A stretch of 64,000 nucleotides of DNA. Source: Alphaproteobacteria bacterium (GTDB taxonomy: Bacteria > Pseudomonadota > Alphaproteobacteria > Micropepsales > Micropepsaceae). The stretch's first letter is position 1. Every line of letters starts with the position of its first letter. Below, piece by piece: positions 8,143 through 16,991 of the stretch. The DNA is taken from NCBI GenBank assembly GCA_019247845.1, contig JAFBAL010000039.1, positions 1 to 64,000 of the forward strand. The letters run 5' to 3'. A program made the translations under genes and the position numbers. The notes under the pieces are model-generated. The model saw nothing but the letters and a program-made list of their open reading frames with translations, was not told the DNA's origin and did no database searches.

Positions 8143-9473
8143 GGCGACGTGCCGCTCAGCGAAATCGACGCCGGGTCCTCGACGCTCTGGCCGTGCACGA
8201 CCAGCGAGCCGGTGCGCGTGCCCGATCCCGTCGGCGCGAAGGTCACCGCGATGTTGCAGCTGCCGCCGGGCTTGAGCCTGGTGCCTGCGACGCAGGTGCT
8301 GGAGGCGTCGCGCGCGAAGTCGCCGCCGATCACGATCTCGCGGATCGGCTCGGCGACGCCGCGGCCGTTGGTCAGACGCACCGTCAGCGGCGCGCTGACA
8401 TTGCCCTGCGCGGTCTCGGGGAAGCTGAGCGCCGCCGGTGCCGCGTGCACCAGCGTGCCGTAGCCCCAGAGCGGCACCGGCGCGACGTTGAGGCTGCCCG
8501 CGATGTCGAGCTCGCCGCGGCTGGTGCCTTCGAGCGCCGGCTTGGACAGGATGGCGATGCGGCAGGTCTTGTGCGCGCCGAGCGAGGCCCCGCAGGTCGT
8601 GCCCTGGATCGCGAAGTCGCCCTGCGTGGCGATGCTGCCGAGGTCCATCGCGCCGTCGCCGGGATTGATGAGATAGAACAGGTGCCAGGTGCTCTTGGCG
8701 CCGACCGCAACGGTCTCGAACGCGCCGCCGGTCGGCCACACCGCGGCCGAGCCCGCGTCGACCACGACATAGCTCGAGCCCTGCGCCGTCACGTCGCCAT
8801 GCGTATCGGTGGCGACGACGTCGAAGGCGAAGTGGCCGGCGGTGGACGTGTCGAGCGCGCCACCGTCCGCGACCGGCCCGACACAGCTCGCGATCGCGGT
8901 CGCGCCGCCGCAGCTGTAATGCACCGCCACGCTCTGGTTCTGCGCATAGACCCCGCCGGGCGCGACGATCGCAACCGTCGGCGCCGTCGCCGAGGCATCG
9001 TTGAGCGTGATCGTCGCGGTCACGGTGCCGAGATTGTCGTCGTTCGACTGCGTCACCGCCGCGTCGTTGATGCCGAGCCATAGCTTGCCGCTGTAAGGCG
9101 CGACGAAGACCTGGCCCGAGCCGATGGAGAAGTAGCCCGACTCCTGCGGAAAGAAGCTGCTATCGCCCCAATGGCCCTGCCGCGGCAGGTCGCCGATATA
9201 GGCGATGAGGCGCGCCTGCGAGAAGAAGTCGAACGGCTGATAGAGATCGAAAGCGTTGTAGTCGTCGGTCGGATCGCCGTCGGGGCCGACCTTCGCCATG
9301 CCGTCGGACCAGCGCCACTTGCCGGTCGCCTGGATCGAGACCGTGTCGCCGGCATGGACCACGATGCCGGTGTTCTTCCAGGCCGCCTTGGATTTGATCG
9401 GGACCACGGTCTGCGCCGGCGCGGGCGCAGCGAGCGCCAGAAGCGCGAAAGCTGCGAGGATGGTGCGAAGCAT
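8139..9473 (-). CDS. Secreted protein: LecA-like lectin domain plus ASH/choice-of-anchor-D repeats
   Basis: A 444-residue exported protein with signal peptide 1-20 (ending APAPA-Q). Residues about 25-160 resemble the PA-IL (LecA) galactose-lectin fold: WKNTGIVVHAGDTVSIQATGKW, GPDGDPTDDYNAFD, ARLIAYIG, GKLWLGINDAA and DDNLGTVTATI. The rest is immunoglobulin-like: a central segment followed by two ASH/SPD-2/HYDIN-type repeats (about 230-330 and 345-444, each with LSFPETAQGN or similar, GGSCNIAVTFAPTGSGTRTGSLVV). Such proteins are surface or secreted sugar-binding adhesins. The specific ligand is unknown. Its stop overlaps that of the convergent membrane-protein gene. Confidence 0.8.
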   Translation of the reverse strand: MLRTILAAFALLALAAPAPAQTVVPIKSKAAWKNTGIVVHAGDTVSIQATGKWRWSDGMAKVGPDGDPTDDYNAFDLYQPFDFFSQARLIAYIGDLPRQGHWGDSSFFPQESGYFSIGSGQVFVAPYSGKLWLGINDAAVTQSNDDNLGTVTATITLNDASATAPTVAIVAPGGVYAQNQSVAVHYSCGGATAIASCVGPVADGGALDTSTAGHFAFDVVATDTHGDVTAQGSSYVVVDAGSAAVWPTGGAFETVAVGAKSTWHLFYLINPGDGAMDLGSIATQGDFAIQGTTCGASLGAHKTCRIAILSKPALEGTSRGELDIAGSLNVAPVPLWGYGTLVHAAPAALSFPETAQGNVSAPLTVRLTNGRGVAEPIREIVIGGDFARDASSTCVAGTRLKPGGSCNIAVTFAPTGSGTRTGSLVVHGQSVEDPASISLSGTSP

Positions 9474-9499
9474 GTTGTCACCTTGGCCGACGGGCCGTT

Positions 9500-11185
9500 A
9501 TGACACGGAAATTGAGGTTCCTCCATCGCCATGCTAGAGGCTCGACGAGGTTTTCCTTCTTGCTTCCGGGTTCGCCCCTGCTGTCCGAGACGCTTCCCCA
9601 TGTGACTGCGGCGCTCGAGGCGCGGGACGTCGCTCTTGCCACCGACCTGGCGATGGCGGCGCTCGCCAAGGGCGACGAACATCCTCTGCTGCTCAATCTG
9701 CGCGCGTTCCGGTTCGAGAACGAAGGCCGCGATGCCGAGGCGCTGGCCGATCTGCGCCGCGCGGCCACGCTGGCGCCGAACGACCCGCATATCCAGAACG
9801 CCTTGGGCTTGAGCTCGTACCGCAACGGCCAGCCGGGCGAGGCGTTGAAGGCCTTCGAGGCCGCCATCGCGCTCGATCCGAACTTCAGCCAGGCCGTGTT
9901 CAACAGCGGCTGGGTGCTGGAGGACATCGGCGAGCTTGCGGCGGCCGAGGCGTGCTTCACGCGCGCGCATCGCATGACGCCGAACGCGGCGGCACCCTTG
10001 TCGCGCCTGGCGGGCGTCGCGGTGCGGCGCGGCGATTGGGCGAAGGCCGGGCTCTGTGCCGAGAAGACCCTGGCGCTCGAGCCCCACGACGCACTCGCGC
10101 TTCAGTCCCTGGCGCGCGTGGAAAGCGAAGGCGGTCAACTGCAACAGGCCGAGGCGCGGCTGCGCGGGTTGCTGGCCAGGCCCGATCTCGGGCCGCTCGA
10201 CCGCGCAGCGACGGAAGGTCAGCTCGGCGACGTGCTGGATGCGCAAGGCCGCGCCGCGGATGCGTTCGCGGCCTATGGCGCCTGCAATGCGATATATCGC
10301 GACGCCAATGCACCGCGTTACGCCGCGCCGGGCGTCGAGACCATGCCGCGCTATGTCGCCTGGCTCGCCGAATACTTCGAGCGCGCGCAGCCATGGAAAG
10401 AAGAGCCGCGCACCGCCGACCCCGATGCGCCGCGCCACCACGTCTTCATCGTCGGCTTCCCGCGTTCGGGCACGACCCTGCTCGAGAACGTGCTGGGCAG
10501 CCTTCCCGGCGCCGCCACCACCGACGAAACCGACGGCTTCGTCGAAAGCGTGCGCGAGTTCATGACCCGTCCCGCCGGTCTCGACCGCCTGGCGGGCGAG
10601 CGCGATCTCGGCGAGTTCCGCGCCGCCTATTGGAAGCGGATGCAGAGCCGCGGCGGCGCGGGCGGCGTGTTCGTCGACAAGCTGCCTTACAATGCGATCA
10701 AGCTGCCGCTGATCGCCCGGCTCTTCCCCGAGGCGCGCGTGGTCTTGATGCTGCGCGATCCGCGCGACGTGGTCTTGAGCTGTTTCCGCCAGCGCTTCCG
10801 CATGAATCCGTCCAGCTTCGAACTTTTGACCCTGGACGGCGCGGCGCGGTTCTACGATGCGACGATGCGGCTGACCGAGATTTACCGCGCCAGGCTGCCG
10901 GTGAAGCTGCACGCGCTGCGCCACGAAGACCTGGTGTCCGATTTCGAGACGCAGATGACGCGGCTGTGCGCGTTCCTCGGCATCGCCTTCGACGAAAGCA
11001 TGCGCAATTTCGCCGGCCGCGCGCGCCGCAACGTCGTGGCCACGCCCAGCGGCGCGCAGCTGCTCAAGGGCCTCAACGCGCAAGGCGTGGGGCAATGGCG
11101 CCGCTATGCCGACGAGATGGCGCCCGTGCTCGCAACCCTCGATCCCTGGGTGACGCGCTTCGGTTATGATACTGACGGATTCTGA
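9500..11185 (+). CDS. TPR-repeat sulfotransferase family protein
   Basis: A 561-residue fusion of tetratricopeptide repeats and a sulfotransferase domain. TPR units run from about 35 to 260 (for example ALADLRRAATLAPNDPHIQ and ALKAFEAAIALDPNFSQA). The catalytic half begins at about 310 with the PAPS 5'-phosphosulfate loop GFPRSGTTLLE (about 318-328) and has LMLRDPRDVVLSCFRQRF as the 3'-phosphate motif. Proteins of this plan transfer sulfate from PAPS to unknown cellular acceptors. The first 25-30 residues are not TPR-like, so the true start may lie somewhat downstream. The stop lies upstream of the next ATG by 13 bp. Confidence 0.9.
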   Translation: MTRKLRFLHRHARGSTRFSFLLPGSPLLSETLPHVTAALEARDVALATDLAMAALAKGDEHPLLLNLRAFRFENEGRDAEALADLRRAATLAPNDPHIQNALGLSSYRNGQPGEALKAFEAAIALDPNFSQAVFNSGWVLEDIGELAAAEACFTRAHRMTPNAAAPLSRLAGVAVRRGDWAKAGLCAEKTLALEPHDALALQSLARVESEGGQLQQAEARLRGLLARPDLGPLDRAATEGQLGDVLDAQGRAADAFAAYGACNAIYRDANAPRYAAPGVETMPRYVAWLAEYFERAQPWKEEPRTADPDAPRHHVFIVGFPRSGTTLLENVLGSLPGAATTDETDGFVESVREFMTRPAGLDRLAGERDLGEFRAAYWKRMQSRGGAGGVFVDKLPYNAIKLPLIARLFPEARVVLMLRDPRDVVLSCFRQRFRMNPSSFELLTLDGAARFYDATMRLTEIYRARLPVKLHALRHEDLVSDFETQMTRLCAFLGIAFDESMRNFAGRARRNVVATPSGAQLLKGLNAQGVGQWRRYADEMAPVLATLDPWVTRFGYDTDGF

Positions 11186-11198
11186 CCGGAGAGGGATC

Positions 11199-12785
11199 AT
11201 GCTCAGAATCGCGATATCGGCCGCAGCCTTGCTGGCGGCGACGACGGCTTATGCGAAGGCCGATGCCAAGCCCGGCACGGATGTCTGCCCGCGCCCCGCG
11301 GCCGGCGCCGCGGTCGAGCGGCCGGCGGACATCCGCTCCAGGAACGGCGTGCTCAAGGCCAAGCTCAGCTACTTCACCACGGTCGACAATTCGGCGCATA
11401 CGCTGTTCTGCTACACCAGCGACAAGGGCGCGCAGTCGCCGACCCTGCATGTCGATCCCGGCGACACGATCAAGCTTTCGCTCGCCAACGCGATTCCGCA
11501 GGGGCCGGGCGGCGCCGAGACCATGTCGGCGGGAGCGAGCGTCTGCGGCAGCGCCGACATGACGCGGGGCTCGATCAACTTCCACTTCCACGGCACCAAC
11601 ACCACGCCGGCTTGCCACGGCGACAACGTCATCCGTACACTGATCAATCCGGGCGAGACCTTCCAGTACCGGTTGACGATCCCGGCCGACGAGCCGCCGG
11701 GGCTGTACTGGTACCACCACCACGTCCATTCGCTGAGCGAGGCGGCGCTGCTGGGCGGCGCCAGCGGGCTGATCGTGGTCGACGGCATCGAGAACCTGCA
11801 GCCCGCCGTCGCCGGCCTGCCCGAGCGGTTGCTGGTGCTGCGCGACCAGCAGCCGAGCCCGCCCATGGGCCGCGGCGGGCTGCCGCCGTCCAACGACGTG
11901 TCGGTGAACTACGTGCCGGTGATCTTCCCGGACTACAAGCCGGCGGTGATCAAGACCCAGTTCGGCGCGCAGGAGTTCTGGCGCGTCGCCAACGCTTCGG
12001 CCGACACGATCTTCGACATCCAGGTGCAGTACGACGGCGCGGCGCAGCCGCTGCAGATCGCGGCGCTGGACGGCGTCCCCACCGGCTCGCAGGACGGCAC
12101 GCGCCAGGGCAAGCTCGTCAGCGCGAACGACATCCTGCTGGGACCGGGCAACCGCGCCGAGTTCATCGTGACGATGCCGTCGGCGGGCGTGAGCAACGCG
12201 CAGCTCGTCACCTTGAACGTCGACACCGGGCATTTCGGCGACCGCGATCCCGAGCGCCCGCTGGCGAAGATCAAGGCCGGCGCGGCGCCCGTCGCCCTGC
12301 CCCGCATCCCGAAGGCCTCCAAGCCCGCGCCCAGGCAGCGCTTCGAGGACCTGGCGCAAGCGAAGCCGACCGCGCAGCGCCTGCTCTATTTCTCGGAAGT
12401 CGGCAGCAACTTCTTCATCACCGTCGACGGCCAGGAGCAGCACGTCTTCGATCCCAACGAGCCGCCCGCGATCACGACCAGGGTCGGCGCGGTCGAGGAC
12501 TGGACGATCCAGAACCGCGTCAACGACGAGCACATCTTCCACATCCACCAGATCCACTTCCTGCTCGAGGAGGTGAACGGCGTCGCGGTGCCCAAGGACC
12601 GGAGGCAGTTCTACGACACCTATCCCGTCGCGGCCTATGGCGGCTCGGGCGACTATCCCAGCATCAAGGTGCGCATGGACTTCCGCGGCGATATCGCCGG
12701 CGATTTCGTCTATCACTGCCACATCCTCGGCCACGAGGATCACGGCATGATGGCTATCATAAGAGTGAAGCCGGCGAAGAGTTGA
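11199..12785 (+). CDS. Multicopper oxidase (laccase-like), secreted
   Basis: A 528-residue periplasmic oxidase with signal peptide 1-20 (AATTAYA-K). It has the four copper-binding histidine motifs: FHFHGTN at about 128, YWYHHHVHS at about 170, HIFHIHQIHF at about 445, and FVYHCHILGHEDHGMM at about 504-519, with Met as axial T1 ligand. The third motif is HIHQIHF rather than the common HPFHLHGH. Family members couple oxidation of phenols, metals or bilirubin-like substrates to reduction of O2 to water. The ATG is preceded by GGAGAGGG. Placed between a sulfotransferase and a TIGR03118 gene, its physiological substrate is not evident. Confidence 0.92.
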   Translation: MLRIAISAAALLAATTAYAKADAKPGTDVCPRPAAGAAVERPADIRSRNGVLKAKLSYFTTVDNSAHTLFCYTSDKGAQSPTLHVDPGDTIKLSLANAIPQGPGGAETMSAGASVCGSADMTRGSINFHFHGTNTTPACHGDNVIRTLINPGETFQYRLTIPADEPPGLYWYHHHVHSLSEAALLGGASGLIVVDGIENLQPAVAGLPERLLVLRDQQPSPPMGRGGLPPSNDVSVNYVPVIFPDYKPAVIKTQFGAQEFWRVANASADTIFDIQVQYDGAAQPLQIAALDGVPTGSQDGTRQGKLVSANDILLGPGNRAEFIVTMPSAGVSNAQLVTLNVDTGHFGDRDPERPLAKIKAGAAPVALPRIPKASKPAPRQRFEDLAQAKPTAQRLLYFSEVGSNFFITVDGQEQHVFDPNEPPAITTRVGAVEDWTIQNRVNDEHIFHIHQIHFLLEEVNGVAVPKDRRQFYDTYPVAAYGGSGDYPSIKVRMDFRGDIAGDFVYHCHILGHEDHGMMAIIRVKPAKS

Positions 12786-12811
12786 ACGAGACGGCGTAAA
12801 TTAATCCCACG

Positions 12812-12862
12812 GCAACCGGAACTTCCGGAACGAATTCGAAACCGCGCACGTTCTCCGGTTGC
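12812..12862 (+). other. Nested inverted repeat between the oxidase and the TIGR03118 gene
   Basis: The arms GCAACCGGA (12812-12820) and TCCGGTTGC (12854-12862) are perfectly complementary over 9 bp and enclose a second palindrome, CCGGAA-C-TTCCGG (12816-12828). It lies 27 bp after the oxidase stop and 69 bp before the next ATG, so it could end the oxidase transcript or regulate the next gene. There is no T-run. Confidence 0.5.
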
Positions 12863-12930
12863 GTGGTGAGGTCGCGTCGCATCGCCGCTGTCATCGGCGA
12901 CGCACTTACATTTGATATCCGGAGCGCAGA

Positions 12931-13989
12931 ATGATCAGAAAACTTGGCCTCGTCCTCGCGGCCGCGCTGCTGTCGACGACCGCCTTTGCGGGAAGCTCGG
13001 GCAGCACCTACCATCTCAACTATCTGACATCGAACCAGAAGGGCGTCGCGGCCCGCAAGGACCGCAACCTCGTCAATCCGTGGGGCATGTGGCAGTTCCC
13101 CGAGCGCGGCGGCGCGATGTGGGTCGCCGACAACGGCAGCGACAAGGTGGCGACCTATCGCCTCGCCAGCGGCCGCAAGCAGCCGGTGGTGTTCAACGCG
13201 CCGGGCGGTCCCACGGGCCTCGCGCTGATCCCGGGACGCAGCGACGGCACCGGCGACTTCAAGATCACCAACGGCGACGTGACCGAGCGCAGCATCTTCG
13301 CGGTCGCGACCGAGGGCGGACAGATCATGGGCATGAATTCCGACGTCGATCCGCAGAACGCCGTCGTCGGCTACGACGGTTCGGCCGGCGGTGCGTCCTT
13401 CAAGGGCCTGGGCTTCCTGTCGGAACGCCGCGAGCTGCTCGCCGCCGATTTCAAGAACGGCGTCGTCGACCGCATCGACAACAATTTCGCGCTCGAGAAC
13501 ACCTTCACCGATCCGAACCTGCCGGCGGGCTATGCGCCGTTCAACGTCCGCGTGCTCCGCGGCAAGGTGCTGGTGGCCTTCGCAAAGCAGGGCGACGGCG
13601 GCGACGAGCAGAAGGGCGCGGGCTTCGGCTTCATCGACGTCTTCGACCACACGGGCAACATGCTGCAGCGCCTCGTCGACGTCGGCGGCGCGCTGAACGC
13701 GCCTTGGGGCATGACCGAGGCGCCGCCGGCCTTCGGCAGCTTCGCCGGCGCCCTGCTCGTGGGCAATTTCGGCGACGGCAAGATCAACGTCTACGACATG
13801 ACGAGCGGCGCGCAGCTCGGCACGCTCAGCGGCTCCGACGGCAACCCGCTGGTGATCGACGGCTTGTGGGGCTTGATGAGCGGCCCCGCCGGCGAAGTCA
13901 CCTTCGCCGCCGGTCCGAACGACGAGTCGAACGGGTTGCTGGGCACGATCGAGGTCGATGCCGCCGGCGGCGCCGTCGTCAGGAAATAG
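12931..13989 (+). CDS. TIGR03118 family secreted beta-propeller-like protein
   Basis: A 352-residue exported protein with signal peptide 1-20 (STTAFA-G). It matches the TIGR03118 family pattern: LVNPWGMWQFP with VADNGSDKVATYRL, the LNAPWGMTEAPPAFGSFAGALLVGNFGDGKINVYD segment (residues about 253-287) and GLWGLMSGPAGEVTFAAGPNDESNGLLGTI near the end. The family is defined only by sequence and is probably an NHL-type propeller; no biochemical role is known to me. It follows a multicopper oxidase, and the two could be co-expressed, but the 145-bp gap with an inverted repeat argues for its own promoter. Confidence 0.85.
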   Translation: MIRKLGLVLAAALLSTTAFAGSSGSTYHLNYLTSNQKGVAARKDRNLVNPWGMWQFPERGGAMWVADNGSDKVATYRLASGRKQPVVFNAPGGPTGLALIPGRSDGTGDFKITNGDVTERSIFAVATEGGQIMGMNSDVDPQNAVVGYDGSAGGASFKGLGFLSERRELLAADFKNGVVDRIDNNFALENTFTDPNLPAGYAPFNVRVLRGKVLVAFAKQGDGGDEQKGAGFGFIDVFDHTGNMLQRLVDVGGALNAPWGMTEAPPAFGSFAGALLVGNFGDGKINVYDMTSGAQLGTLSGSDGNPLVIDGLWGLMSGPAGEVTFAAGPNDESNGLLGTIEVDAAGGAVVRK

Positions 13990-14002
13990 AGGCTTCGAAA
14001 AT

Positions 14003-14035
14003 GACGGCGGCCGCGCTCGCCCGAGCGCGGCCGTC
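14003..14035 (+). terminator. GC-rich hairpin after the TIGR03118 gene
   Basis: GACGG...CCGCGCTCG (14003-14019) pairs with CGAGCGCGGCCGTC (14022-14035), leaving a three-base bulge on the 5' arm and a two-base loop. It starts 14 bp after the stop and lies between convergent genes. It lacks a T-run, so it is a hairpin-only terminator at best. Confidence 0.55.
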
Positions 14036-14077
14036 GCTCGTTTGCGGACGCGCGAGCGAGGCGGCCTCGTCCGTTTC

Positions 14078-14953
14078 CTATTTCAGGATCGCGGTGTTCA
14101 GCACCATCGGGCCGGCGCTCGCCACCACGGGCGCCTGCGGCGCTTGCGGCAGCGGCGGCGTGTCGTACTGGCGGTACTCCGGAATCTGGTCGAGGCGGGC
14201 GAAGGTATAACCCTCTTCCACCAGCGCCGGGATCACCGCGGCGACCAGATCGGCCGATTGCGTGTTGATGCAATGCATCAGCACCACGCCGCCGTTCTTG
14301 CGGCGGATCTCGCGCAGGTACCCCTTGGCGCAGGCAGAGGCGCTCCACTTGTGATGCCAGCAATCCCAATCGGCCGAGCTCATGATGTAGCCGTCGGCGC
14401 TGCGCGTGATGTCCCCGCCGATGTCCCAATAGATCGGGCCGACATATTTGCGCAACACGGGATCGGCGTTGAGGATTCCGGCATGCGCCGAGCGCCACGC
14501 CCCGTAAGGCGCGCGGAAATAGAGCTTGTCGCCCGGCCGCATCAAGGGCTCGATCTGGTCGTCGACGTCCTTGAGCTGCTCGATCAGCCGCTCTGGATGA
14601 GCGTCGAAGGTGCCGTTGAGCATCGCATGCGTCGCGCTGTGGTTGGCGAGAAGATGCCCCTCGGCGGCGATGCGGCGCAGCAGCTCGGAATGGCGATGCG
14701 CCATGCGGCCGACGATGAAGAAGGTCGCTTTGACGTTGTTGGCCTTGAGCACGTCGAGCACGCCGGCGGTGTTCGCGTTCGGGCCGTCGTCGAAGGTGAA
14801 GGCGACGACGTGGTTCGAGCGCAGCCCGGAATGGAAGATGCTCTTGTTCTGGAAGAGCGCGATCTTGTCGCCCGCCTGCGCGGCCGTCGTCGCGGCCAGA
14901 CCAGTTGCGACCAATCCGGCGGCCAAGGCGGCCGCAGCCAGCGCCAGTTTCAT
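14078..14953 (-). CDS. Polysaccharide deacetylase (NodB-homology) family protein, secreted
   Basis: A 291-residue exported carbohydrate esterase 4-type protein. After a signal peptide (about 1-27) come the NodB motifs: TFDDGPN (motif 1, metal-binding Asp pair) at about 53-59, NHSATH (motif 2, H-x3-H) at about 104-109, RAPYGAWR (motif 3) at about 147, WDIGGD (motif 4) and VLMHC (motif 5). All catalytic residues are present. Family members remove N-acetyl groups from chitin-like or peptidoglycan glycans. It stands alone, between convergent TIGR03118 and the DUF885 gene. Confidence 0.92.
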   Translation of the reverse strand: MKLALAAAALAAGLVATGLAATTAAQAGDKIALFQNKSIFHSGLRSNHVVAFTFDDGPNANTAGVLDVLKANNVKATFFIVGRMAHRHSELLRRIAAEGHLLANHSATHAMLNGTFDAHPERLIEQLKDVDDQIEPLMRPGDKLYFRAPYGAWRSAHAGILNADPVLRKYVGPIYWDIGGDITRSADGYIMSSADWDCWHHKWSASACAKGYLREIRRKNGGVVLMHCINTQSADLVAAVIPALVEEGYTFARLDQIPEYRQYDTPPLPQAPQAPVVASAGPMVLNTAILK

Positions 14954-15056
14954 GGCAATTCCCCGAGTGACGACGGGAGCTTAGGCTCCGTCCCGGAACG
15001 GGACAAGACGATTCGGAACGGGCGTGCGCTGGCGAACAGACCGCCTGCAAACATGG

Positions 15057-16889
15057 CTAACGCCCTGCCTTTCCGGCCTCCCAGCGCGCCACCTGCGCCT
15101 TGAGGATGGCAAGCGGCATCGCGCCGTTCTCCAGGACCACGGCATGGAACGCCTTGAGGTCGAATTTCGGCCCCAGCTTGGCTTTCGCCTCCTCGCGCAG
15201 CTCCAGGATCGTCTTCATCCCGATCTTGTAGGCGCAGGCCTGGCCGGGCCACACGACATAGCGCTCGATCTCGGCGGTGACGTCGGAACTGGCCATGCCC
15301 GTCGTCTTCCGCATGTAGTCGATGGCCTGCTCGCGCGACCAGCGCTTGGCATGCATGCCGGTGTCGACGACCAGCCGCGTGGCGCGGAACAGCTCGGCCT
15401 GCAGCCGGCCGAGGTCGCCATAGGGATCGTTCTCGTAGAGCCCGATGTCGGAGGCCAGGTGCTCGGCATAAAGCGCCCAGCCTTCGCTGAAGGCCGGCGA
15501 GAACTGGAACCGGCGCAGCAGCGGCAGGCCCTGGATCTCGAGCGAGGTCGCGATCTGCATGTGATGGCCGGGGATGCCCTCGTGATAGGCCAAGGTCGGC
15601 ATCGCCCACATCGGCGTCTCGCCGACGTTGCGCAGGTTGGCGAAGAACACGCCGGGCCGCGAGCCGTCCAGCGACGGCATCTCGTAATAGGCGCCGGCCG
15701 AGCCCTTCTCCGAGAACGGCGGCACGCGCTGCACGTCGAGCGGCGCCTTGGGCATATGGGAGAAGTATTTCGGCAGCAGCGCATGGACATGGCCGAGCAG
15801 CTGCTTGTAGTGCGCCAGCATCTGCGCGCGGCCCTTGTCGTCGTCGGCATAGAGGAAGCGCGGATCCTTCATCAGCCTGTCGAGGCGCTCGCCGACCGTG
15901 CCGTCGTTCATGCCGACCGATTTCAGGATCGTGTCGGCCTCGGCCGAGATGCGCGCGACTTCCGACAGTCCGTATTGATGGACCTCGTCCGGCGTCATGT
16001 CCGTCGTCGTCATGCGCTTGAGCTGGTCGGCATAGAGCTCGTCGCCGCCCTTGATGTGCCACAGCCCAGCGTCGTGGGTGGCGAGCGGCTTCAGCGCCTC
16101 TTGCCCCGCGATCATCCGGCGATAGGCGGGATAGACCACGTCGCGCACCGCGGCGGTCGCGTCGTCGACGAGCTGCTTGCGCTCGGCCGCGTCCATGCCG
16201 AGCTTGGCGGTCTTGTCGGCGAGGTTCTTGACCAGCGGGCTCTTCGCGGGCTGGGGCGCGATCAGCGATGTCATCTGGTCGATGTTGCCCGCGACGATGA
16301 AGTCGGGCGCCACGACGCCGAGCTTGGCCTGACGCGCGACGTCGGCCGTCACCGCGTCGAGCAGCGGCGCAAAGGCCCGCAGCCGGCTGACATAGTTGCG
16401 CGCCAGCTTGGCGTTGGTGATCGGATGCGACGACAGCATGAAGTTCGGCAGGTTCTTCTGGATGCCGAAGGCCGGGTTGACCGGATAGACGTCGCCGTCG
16501 GCGCCGAGCCAGGGATATTTCTCGTCGGCGAGCGCGGTGTCGTAGCCCCACAGCACGATGTCGTAGGAGAGCTGTTCCTGCGGGTCGAGCCTGGCGCGGT
16601 CCCATTCGCGGATCTCGGCCTCGTTGCGGCGCAGGCGGTCGTAGCCCTTCTGCCGCTCGTCCAGCGAATAGGGATCGAGCTTGCCGCTATGGGTGTCGAG
16701 CAGCGTGCCGTCGATCGCGCCGACCTGGGTGAGCTCCTGGGGATGGTCGAGGACCAGCGCCAGGGCCTGGCGGTCGAGCAGCCAGTTGAACTTGAACGGC
16801 TTGAACCACAGGTTCCACGAAACGAAGGCTGTGACGAGAACCACCGCGAGCAGGACGATCCTGCCCGTCCAACGCAACACCGCACGCAT
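15057..16889 (-). CDS. DUF885 family protein, membrane-anchored putative metallopeptidase
   Basis: A 610-residue protein with one N-terminal membrane segment (about 10-28, IVLLAVVLVTAFVSWNLWF) and a large extracytoplasmic domain. The C-terminal half has the DUF885 hallmark LAYHEGIPGHHMQI (about residues 430-445), an HExxxxH/HH zinc-site pattern, followed by FSPAFSEGWALYAEHLASDIG. DUF885 proteins are thought to be metalloproteases, but substrates are mostly unknown. Length is usual for the family. The 100-bp gap to iorB suggests a separate transcript. Confidence 0.88.
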   Translation of the reverse strand: MRAVLRWTGRIVLLAVVLVTAFVSWNLWFKPFKFNWLLDRQALALVLDHPQELTQVGAIDGTLLDTHSGKLDPYSLDERQKGYDRLRRNEAEIREWDRARLDPQEQLSYDIVLWGYDTALADEKYPWLGADGDVYPVNPAFGIQKNLPNFMLSSHPITNAKLARNYVSRLRAFAPLLDAVTADVARQAKLGVVAPDFIVAGNIDQMTSLIAPQPAKSPLVKNLADKTAKLGMDAAERKQLVDDATAAVRDVVYPAYRRMIAGQEALKPLATHDAGLWHIKGGDELYADQLKRMTTTDMTPDEVHQYGLSEVARISAEADTILKSVGMNDGTVGERLDRLMKDPRFLYADDDKGRAQMLAHYKQLLGHVHALLPKYFSHMPKAPLDVQRVPPFSEKGSAGAYYEMPSLDGSRPGVFFANLRNVGETPMWAMPTLAYHEGIPGHHMQIATSLEIQGLPLLRRFQFSPAFSEGWALYAEHLASDIGLYENDPYGDLGRLQAELFRATRLVVDTGMHAKRWSREQAIDYMRKTTGMASSDVTAEIERYVVWPGQACAYKIGMKTILELREEAKAKLGPKFDLKAFHAVVLENGAMPLAILKAQVARWEAGKAGR

Positions 16890-16991
16890 ACCCTACTCCC
16901 GCTTAGATTCTTGATGACCGACGACGAGGCGCTCTTTCGCGTCCCGCTTGCGTTGCGATGGACCGATTTCCGGCGCCTTTTCGCATGCCCC

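Noticed and set aside
12757..12900. A short minus-strand frame of about 45 codons overlapping the oxidase end.
   Set aside because: It has no ribosome-binding site, overlaps the inverted repeat and lies antisense to a clear gene end, so it is not supported as a gene.
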